Origin: Incurvaria masculella
Lineage: Eukaryota; Arthropoda; Insecta; Lepidoptera; Incurvariidae
Length of the DNA: 64,000 nt
NCBI GenBank assembly: GCA_946894095.1
Contig: OX335642.1
Coordinates: forward strand, 30,205,021 to 30,269,020
Direction: 5' to 3'
Part shown: piece by piece, positions 30,585 through 40,902 of the stretch
Position numbering within the stretch: position 1 is the stretch's first letter
How the letters are laid out: every line of letters starts with the position of its first letter
Program-made: the position numbers and the translations under genes
Notes under the pieces: generated by a model
What the model was told of the DNA's origin: nothing
Databases searched by the model: none
What the model saw: the letters and a program-made list of their open reading frames with translations, nothing else

Positions 30585-31484
30585 TTACAATTCAATAATT
30601 TTGATCAAAATGATCAATATTTTTTAGAAAGATTTTTTGGAGTATTTTCATTCATATTAGCCTGGACAGTATTTTGAAATCACACATTATTTTGTGTTTA
30701 ATAAATTTAACCTTTGTTAACAGTTGCAAAACTTGGTTCATAAAGATTATATATATATTGGTGGAATTTCCCATACGGCAGATTAATAATAAATAATCAT
30801 AGATGTTTCTGTTTACCCTTACATTATTTGAAAAACCGTAAATCAACTATAAAGCTGTCTGAATTTAGGTGATAGTACAACCGAAATTAGCAAGTTTACA
30901 ATAAAAGGACAAAACTCCATAACATCCGTAAAGCTAATCAAATCAGTAAAAAATAGCCAATCACTATCTGTATCTGCCAGTTTTTGTTTTTCCGATAAAA
31001 GTATTCTACGCCAAGGTTTTTTTTACTGAACAACCACTTCTCTAATGAAAGATTTTTGCTGTATTTTGAAATCGCTTTTTAATTACGTTGGTATGGGGGA
31101 AGTATCCCATCATGGGAACCATACATTACTTATAGAGTTAAATATTTTGAAATCGATTAAAGCCATTATGTCGCTTGAATAAACTTAGCGAAATGATAAG
31201 TAGCCTCTTATTCAATAAATTCAAAAATTCTAAATCGGATAAGTTCTCAAGTTATAAGTAGATAGATGGACAAAAAAACAGATGTATTATTGAGATAAAG
31301 GATAAGAGACTATTCAATAAAGACCTTTCACTCTTTGTTAAATATAAAAACATATCAATATTCCTAAGCAGAGGTTTATTTGTCATTTTTGGTTTTTCTG
31401 TAGAATCGATAAAACCTATCTTCGTTTAATTAAAAAGTTACAAAACAATTTAATCTAATAAGTAAAATGACAAAATCAAGCTAA
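30585..31484. other. No gene seen; AT-rich, repeat-poor
   Basis: No recognised repeat or supported frame. Confidence 0.35.
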
Positions 31485-31680
31485 TTTTGTTCAGAAACAT
31501 CATCGCAGGAGTATCACAGGGGTCGTTTCCATCGCCACTTTTGTTCAAAATCTTCCAAACGCCATGACACGCTAACTTAAGCCCGCAGAATTTGCTGACA
31601 ATGAGGCTATCTACCAAAAAATATACGTCAGGAATCCTGCTAGAAGCAGGTTTAAAGACAACGCAAAAACAATTCATAGA
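31485..31680 (+). pseudogene. Decayed LINE reverse transcriptase, catalytic-core fragment
   Basis: One plus-strand frame gives IIAGVSQGSFPSPLLFKIFQ, the counterpart of the AGVPQGSVLSPLLFNIF motif (reverse transcriptase block 4). After a frameshift, AEFADNEAIYQK occupies the place of the catalytic FADDTAI block, with the second aspartate replaced by asparagine. Spacing between the two blocks (about 20 codons) is right for jockey/R1-type LINEs. Stops and the frameshift make it a dead fragment. No SINE or MITE touches it. A later part of a LINE polymerase lies on the opposite strand 190 bp away. Confidence 0.7.
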
Positions 31681-31867
31681 ACTTAGAAAGTAATGTGTGC
31701 GCTAGATTAAGGTAAAAATTACACTTATGGGTTAACAAATAATTATGTTTCCATTAAGATCTCTACGTTTATTCAAATAAGTTCAGAAATAGACACCTCT
31801 TCTAATCTAATCTTCTTTTTTTGACCAAGCGGAGTATCTCAGTTTCAGATTGGGAAAACATGGTTTC

Positions 31868-32195
31868 CTACGCATTACAAATCTGTGATTTATACAGAAG
31901 TAGTAATTGTACCGGTGAAAAGAACCTTTGGCAACGGTATAAGATCCCCAGTTTGTGCGATATAGTTTTGGCCTTGGATTCAATAAAGCGCCGAAGACCC
32001 ACGTCTTTGGATATGTTGCAGCCCAGTAGGTCCAGGTGCTCCGAGACAGGTAGACATAGCATTGGGTCTTGCCATAGCCTGCTGTAGTGTTTTGTGTTTG
32101 TGTGACGAAAAACAGTACAGCAGGCTATGGTCTTGCGAACGTTGAAGGCGATAGGGTTCTCCTGGACCCAGTTGTCAACTTTCTCTAGAATCTTC
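31868..32195 (-). pseudogene. Decayed LINE ORF2, post-catalytic (thumb) fragment
   Basis: The minus-strand frame reads VDNWVQENPIAFNVRKTIAC, then HLDLLGCNISKDVGLRRFIE, SKAKTISHKLGILYRCQRFF and SPVQLLLLYKSQICNA before a stop. This follows the conserved order after the FADD block in jockey/R1-group LINEs: W...N.L.FN..KT, LG..I......I..KAK...K.LG.L......F.P.Q...LYK.Q. The expected next words (the EYCSHLW-type block) are missing. Upstream it is cut by an antisense SINE head at 32208. Together with 31485-31680 it covers two consecutive parts of a polymerase but on opposite strands, so an inversion or two separate insertions are needed. Confidence 0.78.
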
Positions 32196-32207
32196 AGTTT
32201 TACACAG

Positions 32208-32352
32208 ATTCCGAGCAATGGAACAGCTCGCATTCATAACGAAATGCACTTATCCAACTCAGAAAGGGAAAGAAAGTGGTGCATGAACGGGTCGGGAATA
32301 TGAGCACCAGACCTCTGGGATGGAAGCTAAGTCCAACCGCCCCTGAGCCGAG
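32208..32352 (-). mobile_element. SINE tRNA-related head and 5' body
   Basis: Antisense: GGAACAGCTCGCATTCATAA, CTTATCCAACTCAGAAAGGG, GAACGGGTCGGGAATATGAG (altered B box), GGGATGGAAGCTAAGTCC and CCCCTGAGCCGAGTTCGAG. Confidence 0.78.
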
Positions 32353-32907
32353 TTCGAGTTCATAAGACTCGTATCGCAGCATATCGAAAAACCCCACCGA
32401 GGAAAATATTGGTTTGTAAAATTAATGAGCCACTGAAATCTAACCGTTTCGTTTCATCCAATTATCGGTGTATTGAGAACAAGTACATACATACAGGGAA
32501 ACGTCAAGCATAATTAATATTTAATGGACGACAACACCGATCTCAGAAATCCTCAAAGCATAGTTGTTCACTATTAGGTCGCGTTATATTAGGCTGAAAA
32601 AAATGTAAATTGTTCAAAATGTTCGGGCTGCAGTATTTTTTTTACTTAGGGCTGATTTTTCCATCCTCAGATAGTACTTATCGGACTGACTGAACAAATT
32701 CACTTTTGACGAAATACGTATAGCCATTGCCGGAGAATTATATCTTCTATCACAATTATCTGACTATAATTTTACTAATAAACATATGGACTTACTATAT
32801 CGGATGGTAAGCAGAAGCGTAAATATATCCGTCGAATAGTTATCTGGCTGTTTATCTGAGCATTGAAAAATCGGCCCTTAGTATGATAGTTACCTATACT
32901 AAATAAA

Positions 32908-33035
32908 TGTAACATGTATGTATATATAATCGACCGTGAAGCAAGGACACATGTGTTAGAGAAGGAGCCCACTAAAAATAACTACTTTACGAATATACTG
33001 CAAGGCTGGACCCGAACCAGCAAAACATACCATTA
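32908..33035 (+). mobile_element. Family H element, half copy 2
   Basis: ATGTATGTATATATAATCGA, CCGTGAAGCAAGGACACATG, GAAGGAGCCCACTAAAAATA, CTGCAAGGCTGGACCCGAAC, CAGCAAAAC. One inverted end and the T-arm-like block are present; the other end is lost. Confidence 0.78.
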
Positions 33036-33493
33036 CTGTTACATTGTAAACATATTGTTTTTTTTTAGTATGGGAAGTAGTAGTTTTTTTAGATCAAAAT
33101 TCGTGTGACCGACAGACATCAAACCCAGACCATAAGCGTCCCTTTTTTTCTCTTTGGCGACGGGACTATAAAAAGTACGATTTTGGATTATCATTATCAT
33201 CCTTTGAACATTGAAGTTATGACCAAATCGAAGGTATTCGAAGTGTCACCTTCGCAGCACATTTGAATTCTTCCTTTCCTTATCTGTAGGTCCTGCGCGG
33301 TCCTGGCTCAACTTTTTTTGTGGCGCCCGCGTGACATTAATAAGGGCGCGCTGGCGCCTACGCCACGGCGCGGCTGCGTGACACATGCGTTTGTCACGTG
33401 ACTCATTAATGCGTATTTTGTCCTTACCAACTTTTTGTCATTGGCGGAATCTAATCCTTCGAATTGATACGATTAATTACGAATATAGATATT

Positions 33494-33785
33494 AAGGCTC
33501 CATATGACGCTTACCTCCAATATTTTGGGTTTATTTTTATTTTATCTCAGCGTCGGTGAAGAATAAACAGCGGTAGAAAAATCTTAATATCAAGGTTTAG
33601 ACTATTATCTAGTATTTGACCGTAAAGCAGTTTTAATAAGTAGCTTATATTCTTTAAACCATTTTTTTTGTAAACACCTTTTTCCTAGTTTTTACTAGGT
33701 TTTCAAGCCGGCGCTTGGAAACTATAAATGATTTAGACAATTCATTTTTTTGTGGTACAAGATCACATATTTATCTAGTGTATAA
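33494..33785 (+). mobile_element. Family E repeat, copy 2, uninterrupted
   Basis: GGCTCCATATGACGCTTACC through TTTTTACTAGGTTTTCAAGC to GTACAAGATCACATATTTAT. It provides the pre-insertion form for the split copy at 17649-18240. Confidence 0.8.
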
Positions 33786-33849
33786 AAACCAATAAACACT
33801 AACGCTTACTCAATGTTTATGGTTCATGGTTTATGGATATTTGTTGAGC

Positions 33850-34450
33850 ATAGTGAACTGAACTCCCAAAAAGACTTTTGATTTTATGTATTTGACATCA
33901 TCGAAAATATTATCCAGACACGATTCACATGAGTCAGTCAGTCGCGTCGGCTCAAAAATGGGCTGTTGGAGCAAAATAGATCATGTTTTCCTTGTTTATC
34001 TAGAGGTAATTTTATATTAAAATCTCCACATAATATTATTGACTTGTTATTGTTAAAACTTATTTTGTGTAGGCATTCCTCAAGCTTTTCTGAAAATGAC
34101 GATATGTTTTCTGAAGGAGACCTGTAAACTGAAAGAATAAGAAAATAACTTACTTCTATACAACTTATTTCAAATACCTTTTCGATAGACATATTGACAA
34201 TATCCAGTTGACTTTTTGCTCTCAAACCATTTTTTACAAGAATTAGTGTCCCACCCCTAATAAAGTTTTTTCTGTGACTACTACTCATTACTGTATCATT
34301 TTTAATTTGGTGGGAATTTAACTCATTAACATCAATCCAAGATTCACTAATACAAAACACATCAAAATTATTTTCTTTTAAAGTTAATTCTATCATTGGG
34401 CATTTTCCTCTCATTCCTTGAACATTTTGGTGACCCTGCTATTTAAGTTT
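33850..34450 (-). pseudogene. LINE ORF2 5' part: AP-type endonuclease, truncated
   Basis: ORF2 of a non-LTR retrotransposon; its endonuclease would nick target DNA to prime reverse transcription. The minus-strand frame begins HQNVQGMRGKCPMIELTLKE (HQN.QG is a usual ORF2 start), then FDVFCISESWID (catalytic Glu of the ET/SE.W block), RGGTLILVKNGL, VYRSPSENISSF and IILCGDFNI (catalytic Asp, Asn). A frameshift at about 33940 is followed in another frame by ESCLDNIFDDVKYIKSKV, the usual segment before the C-terminal S-D-H block; the sequence then leaves homology near 33855, so the terminal SDH block and the whole reverse transcriptase are missing. ORF1 remains lie just upstream. CR1-like by architecture; clade not provable here. 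Confidence 0.85.
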
Positions 34451-34482
34451 ACAGTATCCAACATTGTATTTTTTTTTATTGT

Positions 34483-36215
34483 TCACTGTCGGTTGGACAC
34501 ATTTGGAGGATTTGAATATAAAAAAGAACCATTATTTTCATGCATGCATGCTAAATTGGATGTTTTCATAATATCATTACAATTTTGAATTTGGTGTGCA
34601 AGGGCTCTTAGTCCCAGGTTATTAAGAGCTCCATGTTTGTTATAACATGGTCTCAATTGTGAATTTAAATCTAGGAAAGTAGTATTTGGTACACTGTTTG
34701 TAAGTGTATATATATTTGTATTAGTTCTATAGGCAGTAGCATTAGTGTTGTGCGAATTATTTGTGAAACAGGGATCTAATAAATAATTTAATTATTTTGC
34801 GTCCACACATGTCTACTACATAATTTACACATTTCGTAAATATGTTCACATCAACATTTGAACCTGCATTACCCACTAACAAAATAACAATGTCATTTTC
34901 CCGCATCCCATTGACCTTGCGGGGAAAGTCCTTTATTATCTCGGTGATAGGTGCCGCTGACTGATGTCAGCCTCAGTGGCCCAGTGGCGCAACACTTCGG
35001 CGATCGGTCTCCGAAGTTAAGCAACGCTGGGTCCGGTCTGGTCTTGGATGGGTGACCATTCGACCGTTGAGAGAGGCTGGCCGTGGTTCGGATTCCACGT
35101 TAAGCTGTAGGTCCCCTTCCTTACTTACTAGGTGGTAGGGTTTATCCCACCCGGGTTGGTACCATCGCATTGGATGAACGATGGTCGAAGCGGCAATGAA
35201 AATTGTCCGTGTTTTCCATTCAGTTCAATGTAGCCGTGCAATATAAGGAAGGTCCTGGCATTGCACCTAGTTCCCATGTGGTGTGTTGGGCTAATACCAT
35301 GACAGAACTTGTGGTATTAGCCATCCATGTCCAGTCACATAAAAAAAAAGGCTTGCAGAGAGCGGAGATGGAGTCCGACGACTTACACGACTCACTATAC
35401 CACTGAGCCATGGTAGTGCCATGCTCGTCACACAGAATGAGTACTTTTCTAACGGGCATACCTACTGGCAAGCTTGTCGACTTAACCGTAGCCTGAATGG
35501 GCATGTGACTTGGCACAGTCGCGTTAGGCCTCATGATTATATTCTCATCCTCTTGAGTTAGTCTATTGTTACTATTGCTATTATTTTTTCTACATTTATT
35601 TTGGTTACATTTGGGTGCCCCGGAGGAAACCTTCCGCGAGTCGGCCCGCGCCCTTTTTTCTCCCTCAGAAGACTTGGTCTTTGCTGCCTTATTTTTATTT
35701 TTCTTCTTCTTCGGCGCCATTGTGGCCGCAGGCGCAGACGAAGAGCTGGATGGAGACGTGAGGGATGTCGCGGGCTGCGCTGTCATCTCCGGACGGGGTT
35801 GACACTCTTGGCTAGAGGAGCAAAGGTCGATGATGCCATTTATAGGAGGACTTGGAGAGTGTGAGCAAGATGTGGTGTACGGGGAGGCTTCTGTGGTGTA
35901 GTGCTTGTGCTACTGCTACTTGCCGCCTGCTGCAGGAGCATAATGGATTGCTCGCGAATGGTCACATTCTTTTCGGCGATCTCTCTTCGCAGAGCAGTGT
36001 TCATTTTTGCCTTGGCAGTCAGCTGTTCCCTCAAATTCTGCAGCTCATCCGTGTCGCCGTCGTGGGAGAAGGTGCCGCTGGTCTCCCTGTTCAGTTGTAG
36101 TTCCAACATCTCCCTCTGCAGGGCATTGTTGGCATCGAGCACCTTCTCATACTCGGCGTGATCTTTCTCAAACTCGTGTATTGTGTCACCTTTGATGATG
36201 TGTACCTTTGATGGT
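34483..36215 (-). pseudogene. LINE ORF1: coiled coil plus SGNH-esterase-like domain, split by a SINE
   Basis: ORF1 of the same LINE; such proteins bind the element RNA. Read on the minus strand: VHIIKGDTIHEFEKDHAEYE, a heptad-rich coiled coil (REMLELQLNRETSG, LREQLTAKAKMNTALRREIA), a frameshift near 35843, a Ser/Pro-rich then Lys-rich linker (MAPKKKKNKNKAAKTKSS), and MPVRKVLILCDEHG, which sits where SGNH/GDSL esterase-type ORF1 proteins have LILGDSHG; the Ser position is Glu here. After the SINE (34963-35349) the domain resumes with APITEIIKDFPRKVNGM, ENDIVILLVGNAGSN, then in a shifted frame NTTFLDLNSQLRPCYNKHGA, matching the C-terminal D/H block, and stops at 34483. Coiled coil plus esterase ORF1 is known in CR1-type LINEs. 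At least two frameshifts and the insertion kill it. Confidence 0.75.
34963..35349 (+). mobile_element. 5S-rRNA-headed SINE (HaSE3-like), full length
   Basis: Head: TGGCCCAGTGG (34977-34987, tRNA A-box-like) followed by a 5S-derived block, CGATCGGTCTCCGAAGTTAA then GCAACGCTGGGTCCGG, with the 5S box A AAGTTAAGCAACG (35014-35026) and box C GGATGGGTGACC (35046-35057). The body from GTAGGTCCCCTTCCTTACTT onward and the tail TTAGCCATCCATGTCCAGTC plus A9 are those of the tRNA-headed SINE. From memory, HaSE3 of Helicoverpa armigera is described as just such a 5S/tRNA-SINE chimera. Inserted in LINE ORF1. No clear target-site duplication found. Confidence 0.88.
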
Positions 36216-36696
36216 TAATACAGAATGGTCTGATACGTTCGTATGAACCATATGTTATAGCTTAACTTTTTTTAAGACAAACCTTACCTTTATGGCTATG
36301 CTCAGAGGCCAAAGGTACTCAGGAAAAGCCAAATCCCCCTCACCTCGCGAAACCACGCCCAGCGAAGCACCATGCCAGCGGGATTGCGGACTATCGCTGA
36401 GCTACAGTTGTCCACTAGTAAGCTTATAATGGGTGTCTCAGTAAGAACCTAAATAAAGCTAAAACTTAAAATATATTAATTTCATATATTATTTTAATTT
36501 TTTCTACAATATGTACGAAGGTAGTGATGCCATTTACAACTTGAAACAATATATTGTTTATTAACCTAAGGGCCGCTTTTTCAATCCTCAGATAGCACTT
36601 ATCGGACTTATAGTATAAATTTACGTTTTGGTTTCATTTAGGCATATTTTTCTCAATTTTTTAATGTGATGCTAATAATAAGCTGTTGAATTCTTA
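36216..36696. other. No gene seen
   Basis: Unique-looking, AT-rich in the second half. Ends in an (AAAT)n run at about 36697-36712 that is the 3' tail of the next LINE fragment. Confidence 0.4.
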
Positions 36697-37035
36697 ATAA
36701 ATAAATAAATGTTTATGGCGGCATATGGCGTACGCCAGGACCTAAAGGTGCCCGACGACGCCCATGGGTTTTCGAACATTCAGGGGGTCTACGAAAACCA
36801 TGCCGGCCGGCCAGGTGCTTCTTCACACCACGTTTGAAGAAGCCCAGGTCGTAATTTGGGGTAAATACCTCGCTAGGGAGTTCATTCCATTGTTTACCAC
36901 AGTAAATAAAGGATCTAGAGGACCGGTGGGTTCTAAATTTTGGAATGTCGACCGTGAATTTGTGCATACATCCATAATTTTACCGACCCTACAGATAAAG
37001 GACGAACGATCTTGTCTTGTCCTACGCATGGGCTA
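36697..37035 (-). pseudogene. LINE ORF2 C-terminus with 3' tail
   Basis: The minus-strand frame reads RTHRSSRSFIYCGKQWNELP, SEVFTPNYDLGFFKRGVKKH and LAGRHGFRRPPE, ending ..GVRHMPP and a stop at 36713. W..LP..VF...Y.LG.FK..V..HL.GR is the usual last motif of a LINE ORF2 (jockey/R1 side). Directly after the stop comes an (ATTT)n tail on the minus strand, so the 3' end is intact and the 5' part truncated. Its terminal 100 bp recur at 20880 and in both arms of the 25.3-26.4 kb inverted repeat, so this family has been active locally. Confidence 0.82.
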
Positions 37036-37222
37036 CTCGACAGTGCGGGGTCTCCGCCGGCCCCGGCTGACCGCAATCAATAGTCTCCGGTGACGTCACT
37101 TCCGGGCTGAGCTTCCGCACGTCCGGCTACTTCCGGCCGCTCCCCAGCACGGAACTTCCGCCGCTAACGTCTACAACCTTCCAACTCTACGAATACTTTG
37201 CTATAAATAAAAACATTTTTTT
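37036..37222 (+). promoter_or_regulatory. ETS/CRE-rich GC patch, promoter-like
   Basis: TGACGTCACTTCCGG at 37091-37105 joins a CRE octamer to an ETS site; further CTTCCG words lie at about 37112, 37130 and 37154. Composite CRE/ETS elements are typical of TATA-less promoters. It is followed by TATAAATAAAAAC near 37202. It could equally be internal to a retroelement. No attached coding exon was found. Confidence 0.35.
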
Positions 37223-37525
37223 AAATGGCTAATACCGCACCGCAGTGCCGTGGGAATAAGGTGCCATGCCAGGAACTTCTGTATACGCTACATTTAATTG
37301 CCGCTACAACCATAGATAGTTTCATCCAATGCGTTGGTACCAACCTTGGCGGGTTTTTACCCTACCACCAAGTGAGGCAAGGTGACCTACAGCTTAACAT
37401 GGGTTCCGAACCATCGAACAGCTCGCATTGGTTACTCGTTAAAATAGTACATGACCGGGGCGATGATATGAGCCCAGACCTCTCGCATGAAAGGTAACTC
37501 CTCTAGCTTCTAGACCACGAGCAGT
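37223..37525 (-). mobile_element. SINE, nearly full length
   Basis: Antisense: AATGGCTAATACCGCACCGC, GGTGCCATGCCAGGAACTTC, CATCCAATGCGTTGGTACCA, CACCAAGTGAGGCAAGGTGA, GAACAGCTCGCATTGG, then the decayed head GATGATATGAGCCCAGACCT and AGCTTCTAGACCACGAGC. Confidence 0.8.
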
Positions 37526-37530
37526 ACTAT

Positions 37531-37757
37531 TAATTTATAATATTAGCACAACACACGACATGGAACAAGGTGCCATGCCAGGACGTTCCGTATATTGCAC
37601 AGATACATTAAACCGGATGGAACACACGGACAATGTTCATAGCCGCTTCGACCACCGTTGATTCAATGCTATGATACCATCTCGAGCGGGATTAACACTT
37701 ATACCATCTTATGTAAGGATGGGGCCTACAGTTTCACGTGAAATCCTAACCACGTAT
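37531..37757 (-). mobile_element. SINE, second copy in the same orientation
   Basis: Antisense: AATATTAGCACAACACACGA, AAGGTGCCATGCCAGGACGT, GAACACACGGACAATG, ATCTTATGTAAGGATGGGGC, CAGTTTCACGTGAAATCC. Head absent. Only a few bases separate it from the copy at 37223. Confidence 0.78.
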
Positions 37758-39225
37758 ATCGACACCATTAGAAAACCTCTTAAGACATGCACGGGAATAA
37801 ATGCAGCGGGCCCAATTAGATTATTTTTACGTGCCGGAACCCACACAGCCATTCCTTCTTATATGAGTGTACAATATATTTTTTATGAATGTGGATTGTA
37901 GGAATGGAATTCATTTAAAGTATCGAGTCTATACACAATGCTCACACAACCCCATTTACTGAAAAATGGTTGAAAAGCCAATGAAAGTTCATTGTAATTC
38001 AATGCAGCCTTACACAGAAGTTGTGATATTCACATTACTTGTCAAGTAACATATCAATGACGATTGAACTCTCATTTTATCGAACAGAAATCGAACCCGG
38101 AAACGTGAGGCGATAGTTTCACCACCGAGTGTAGATAGGCAGTTACAATAGGACAAGAATAGTTAATTATTATTTTCCCTCTATTGTGGCGCAGAAAAAG
38201 AAAACCTCCTTTGTGCTGTGTGGGTTCCGTCACGTACCAACTAACGATTGTGCCCCACTTCATTTCTCCCCGTGCATGTCGTAAGAACCGAAAAAGGGGC
38301 GGAGTAGCTCTAGATTGTAATTAATAACAAAATGTTATTGTAGGGACTATTAAAAGTTTTCATCGAATTCATAACGATGTCCTAATATTAAAAAGCCAAC
38401 CTAGATTATCACGCAATCGATTTTATATAAAAGCCAGTAAACACTGGACACCGAGGAGTACCTATGCACGTCTCTATCAGAGGGGACGGTCAGGCGAGGC
38501 AGAGCAGCTTCCTAGGGTAATACGATTTTACGCACCGTCTCACATATTTCGAAGGCCGATCTTCTAGTTTTTTAAGCATTTCATTTCGACCGAGCGAAGC
38601 GAGGTCTATCACCGACTGCTTGCTGCAATGTTTAAAATATTGAGGGGCTATTTTATCTTTTTACATAGATTGATGTACTGGTGTGATTAGGGCTAGCACG
38701 AGTTTCTTCGTTTACGACCATACGTTTACATAGCACTTTTTTTTGAGGAGCATGTTTTAGGCATCACGTTTAAGTGGGTTTTCATAGAAAATAGCGAGTG
38801 CGATGTCATTTCACATCGAGTGTTTGTGAATAATATCAGTTTGACAGTTACATTCTTAGCTAGAGTAAACTGTAAACTACTGATCGCATTTTTAGTTTAC
38901 AATACGATCGCTGTAGCGTTGCGTTCGAACTTTCATACATTGGCTTCTAATTATTTCACGTTGTGCATTAACGGAGAAACTAATGCTAGGGGTAGGTACT
39001 GGACACTGTACTAGTTTATGACAGTAATAATAAATCTAAAAGTTTAAATGTAAAAACAGTTATGTTGACTGCGATTGATGGACCCGGTGTGATACTCGTG
39101 GGCTCGTTTTGTTTGAGGAGACTGGCATGCTCCAATTTTCGTTATCTTTTATGTTATATGCTGTAAGGAAAACCAACTATGATATTTGAAATCAACTATC
39201 CAGTGTTTTTTTGTAACTAGGCATA
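37758..39225. other. No gene seen
   Basis: Contains the word CGACCGAGCGAAGCGAGGTC at about 38588-38607, which I recognise from lepidopteran dispersed repeats; its extent cannot be judged from one copy. No supported frame. Confidence 0.4.
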
Positions 39226-39400
39226 TATGGCTTATACCAAACCCACGGCAATTATATTGGCACAACTATAGTATTGTGCCCTCAATATTATGAACACAAC
39301 TTTCTTGCATGTCATAAAGAAGTAAAGGATGGAAAATACGGACCATTTTTCATTGACGCTTTGACCATATTTTCGAACAATGCGACGGTATCAACTTCAC
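39226..39400 (-). mobile_element. SINE fragment, strongly diverged
   Basis: Antisense: ATATATGGCTTATACCAAAC, TGAACACAACTTTC, GATGGAAAATACGGACCATT, TTTCATTGACGCTTTGACCA, ATGCGACGGTATCAAC. Confidence 0.65.
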
Positions 39401-39429
39401 AGAACGCCGTTCAGTGAACTAACTACAGT

Positions 39430-39757
39430 TAGCCTGGTTTTCACCAAGTTCTGATTTATTTCAATCGACACTTAATGGGCCTTTATTACTAACGTGCTGA
39501 TTATCTTGTGCTGGTATCGATTGCGAGATGGTAAGAAACGCCCTTTAATGTGAGGATTAAGCAAATCAGTACTTGGTGGAAGAGACCCTTAGGGTCTTTT
39601 CACCTACTGCTGATTAGTTTAATCGCCACATATTAAGGGCCTTTCTTAGTAGCTTGCAATCGATACCAGAACAAGATAATCAGCACTTTAGTAACAAGGG
39701 CCCTTTAAGTGTCGATTAAAATAATTCAGCACTTGGTGAAAACAAGGCTTAGACGTT
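39430..39757. mobile_element. Family K palindromic dimer
   Basis: Two about 160-bp units in inverted orientation meeting near 39592 (GACCCTTAGGGTC). Outer ends: GGTTTTCACCAAGTTCTGAT and CAGCACTTGGTGAAAACAAG. Each unit itself has imperfect inverted ends (CCAAGT.CTGATT, TTAAGGGCC). A single unit occurs at 63205-63385. Confidence 0.8.
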
Positions 39758-40249
39758 TTCCACTATACCGCCATCCAAATGAGTTTCGATCGTTACTACC
39801 GTCCACCCATGCTCGCTGTTAATATCAGAAGATACGTACCAGGATTCAAAAGGACATTCTTATCTTAGAAAATATCTTTGTATGAGGAGCTATTAAACGC
39901 TGAGTTTACAGGCAATCAGCGAACTGTTAAATCCGTCTTGTCGGCGTCTACGAAACCATTATCAATGCATTGTGTAGAGGTATTTAGGGTTCCGTATTGT
40001 ACGGACATTGCGTGTTGAGGTGACAATGGCTGTGTCACATGCGACGGCTTTTAGCTGGCCTTTGTGGCAATGTTGCACTTTTGGGAGCTTCTTTTTATTA
40101 AGGTTGAACTATATCACATAATTCATGTAATCTGTGACTGAACAAATGTTTGAATTAAATATAATTGTCGTAATGGAAACGAAAAAGGTCGGAATTTATG
40201 CAAATCCTTATTTAAGTGAACAAGCCGACAAATCAATTTTGAAAATAAG

Positions 40250-40291
40250 TTAAGCTAGGTAAGGTAAAGTTAGGTGGTCTTAGGTAAGATA
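40250..40291 (+). repeat. Short TTAGG-like degenerate tract
   Basis: TTAAGCTAGGTAAGGTAAAG then TTAGGTGGTCTTAGGTAAG, directly before the family C copy. Confidence 0.45.
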
Positions 40292-40299
40292 TAGTCATA

Positions 40300-40850
40300 T
40301 TAAGGTGGCCCATCCCGCTCATCTCCCCATACAAAAGGGGAAAGAAGATCACGCCCATATTTCTTGTCAGAGATCCAACATTTTGCTCAAAATAACTTTA
40401 TGTGATCGAACTAGATGTTTGATGACCATTGTCATTGTAAAATTGTGTTTGGTTTCTAAGTTATAAGGTCCGAAAGTTCGAATTTTTCGCGCGTTTTATA
40501 CAATAACTTTGGAGGTGGATTACGCAATGATAAAGTAAGAATATCTTAAAAAGATTAGTCATCAGACATAGCTAATTTAATCAAGATGTATAATCTATTT
40601 TGTTTTTTGTTAGATTTTTGACTACAGCGGTCGTGGTTTACTTTTAGCTATAGGTAGTTTTGAAATTAAAATTTTCGTAAATCTTACCAAATCATACACT
40701 ATGCACATTGTATTTTTTGTGGAAATATTGCATCTTCCTAATCACGGAGCTTGTCTAATTCTTTGAAACAGAGAAGGTCCCAGAGCGCAACAGCATGGTT
40801 TTGTACCGTGCCCGCGAATGAGTTAGGCCCGCCGGGTTGGGCCACCTTAA
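40300..40850. mobile_element. TTAA-flanked GGTGGCCC element (family C), copy 2
   Basis: TTAA, GGTGGCCCATCCCGCTCATC at the left; CCCGCCGGGTTGGGCCACC, TTAA at the right. 551 bp, colinear with copy 1 at 16348 except for indels such as TTGAAACAGAGAAGGTCCCA present here and missing there. Non-coding. Confidence 0.88.
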
Positions 40851-40902
40851 GGTAGCGTAGCCACAAGTTAGTGGATAACGTCAAAAATACGTCTTCCTGT
40901 GA

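Noticed and set aside
34990..35065. Genuine 5S rRNA gene
   Set aside because: Only the internal part matches 5S rRNA; the first and last parts of 5S are replaced and it is fused to a SINE body, as in the second copy at 60530-60917.
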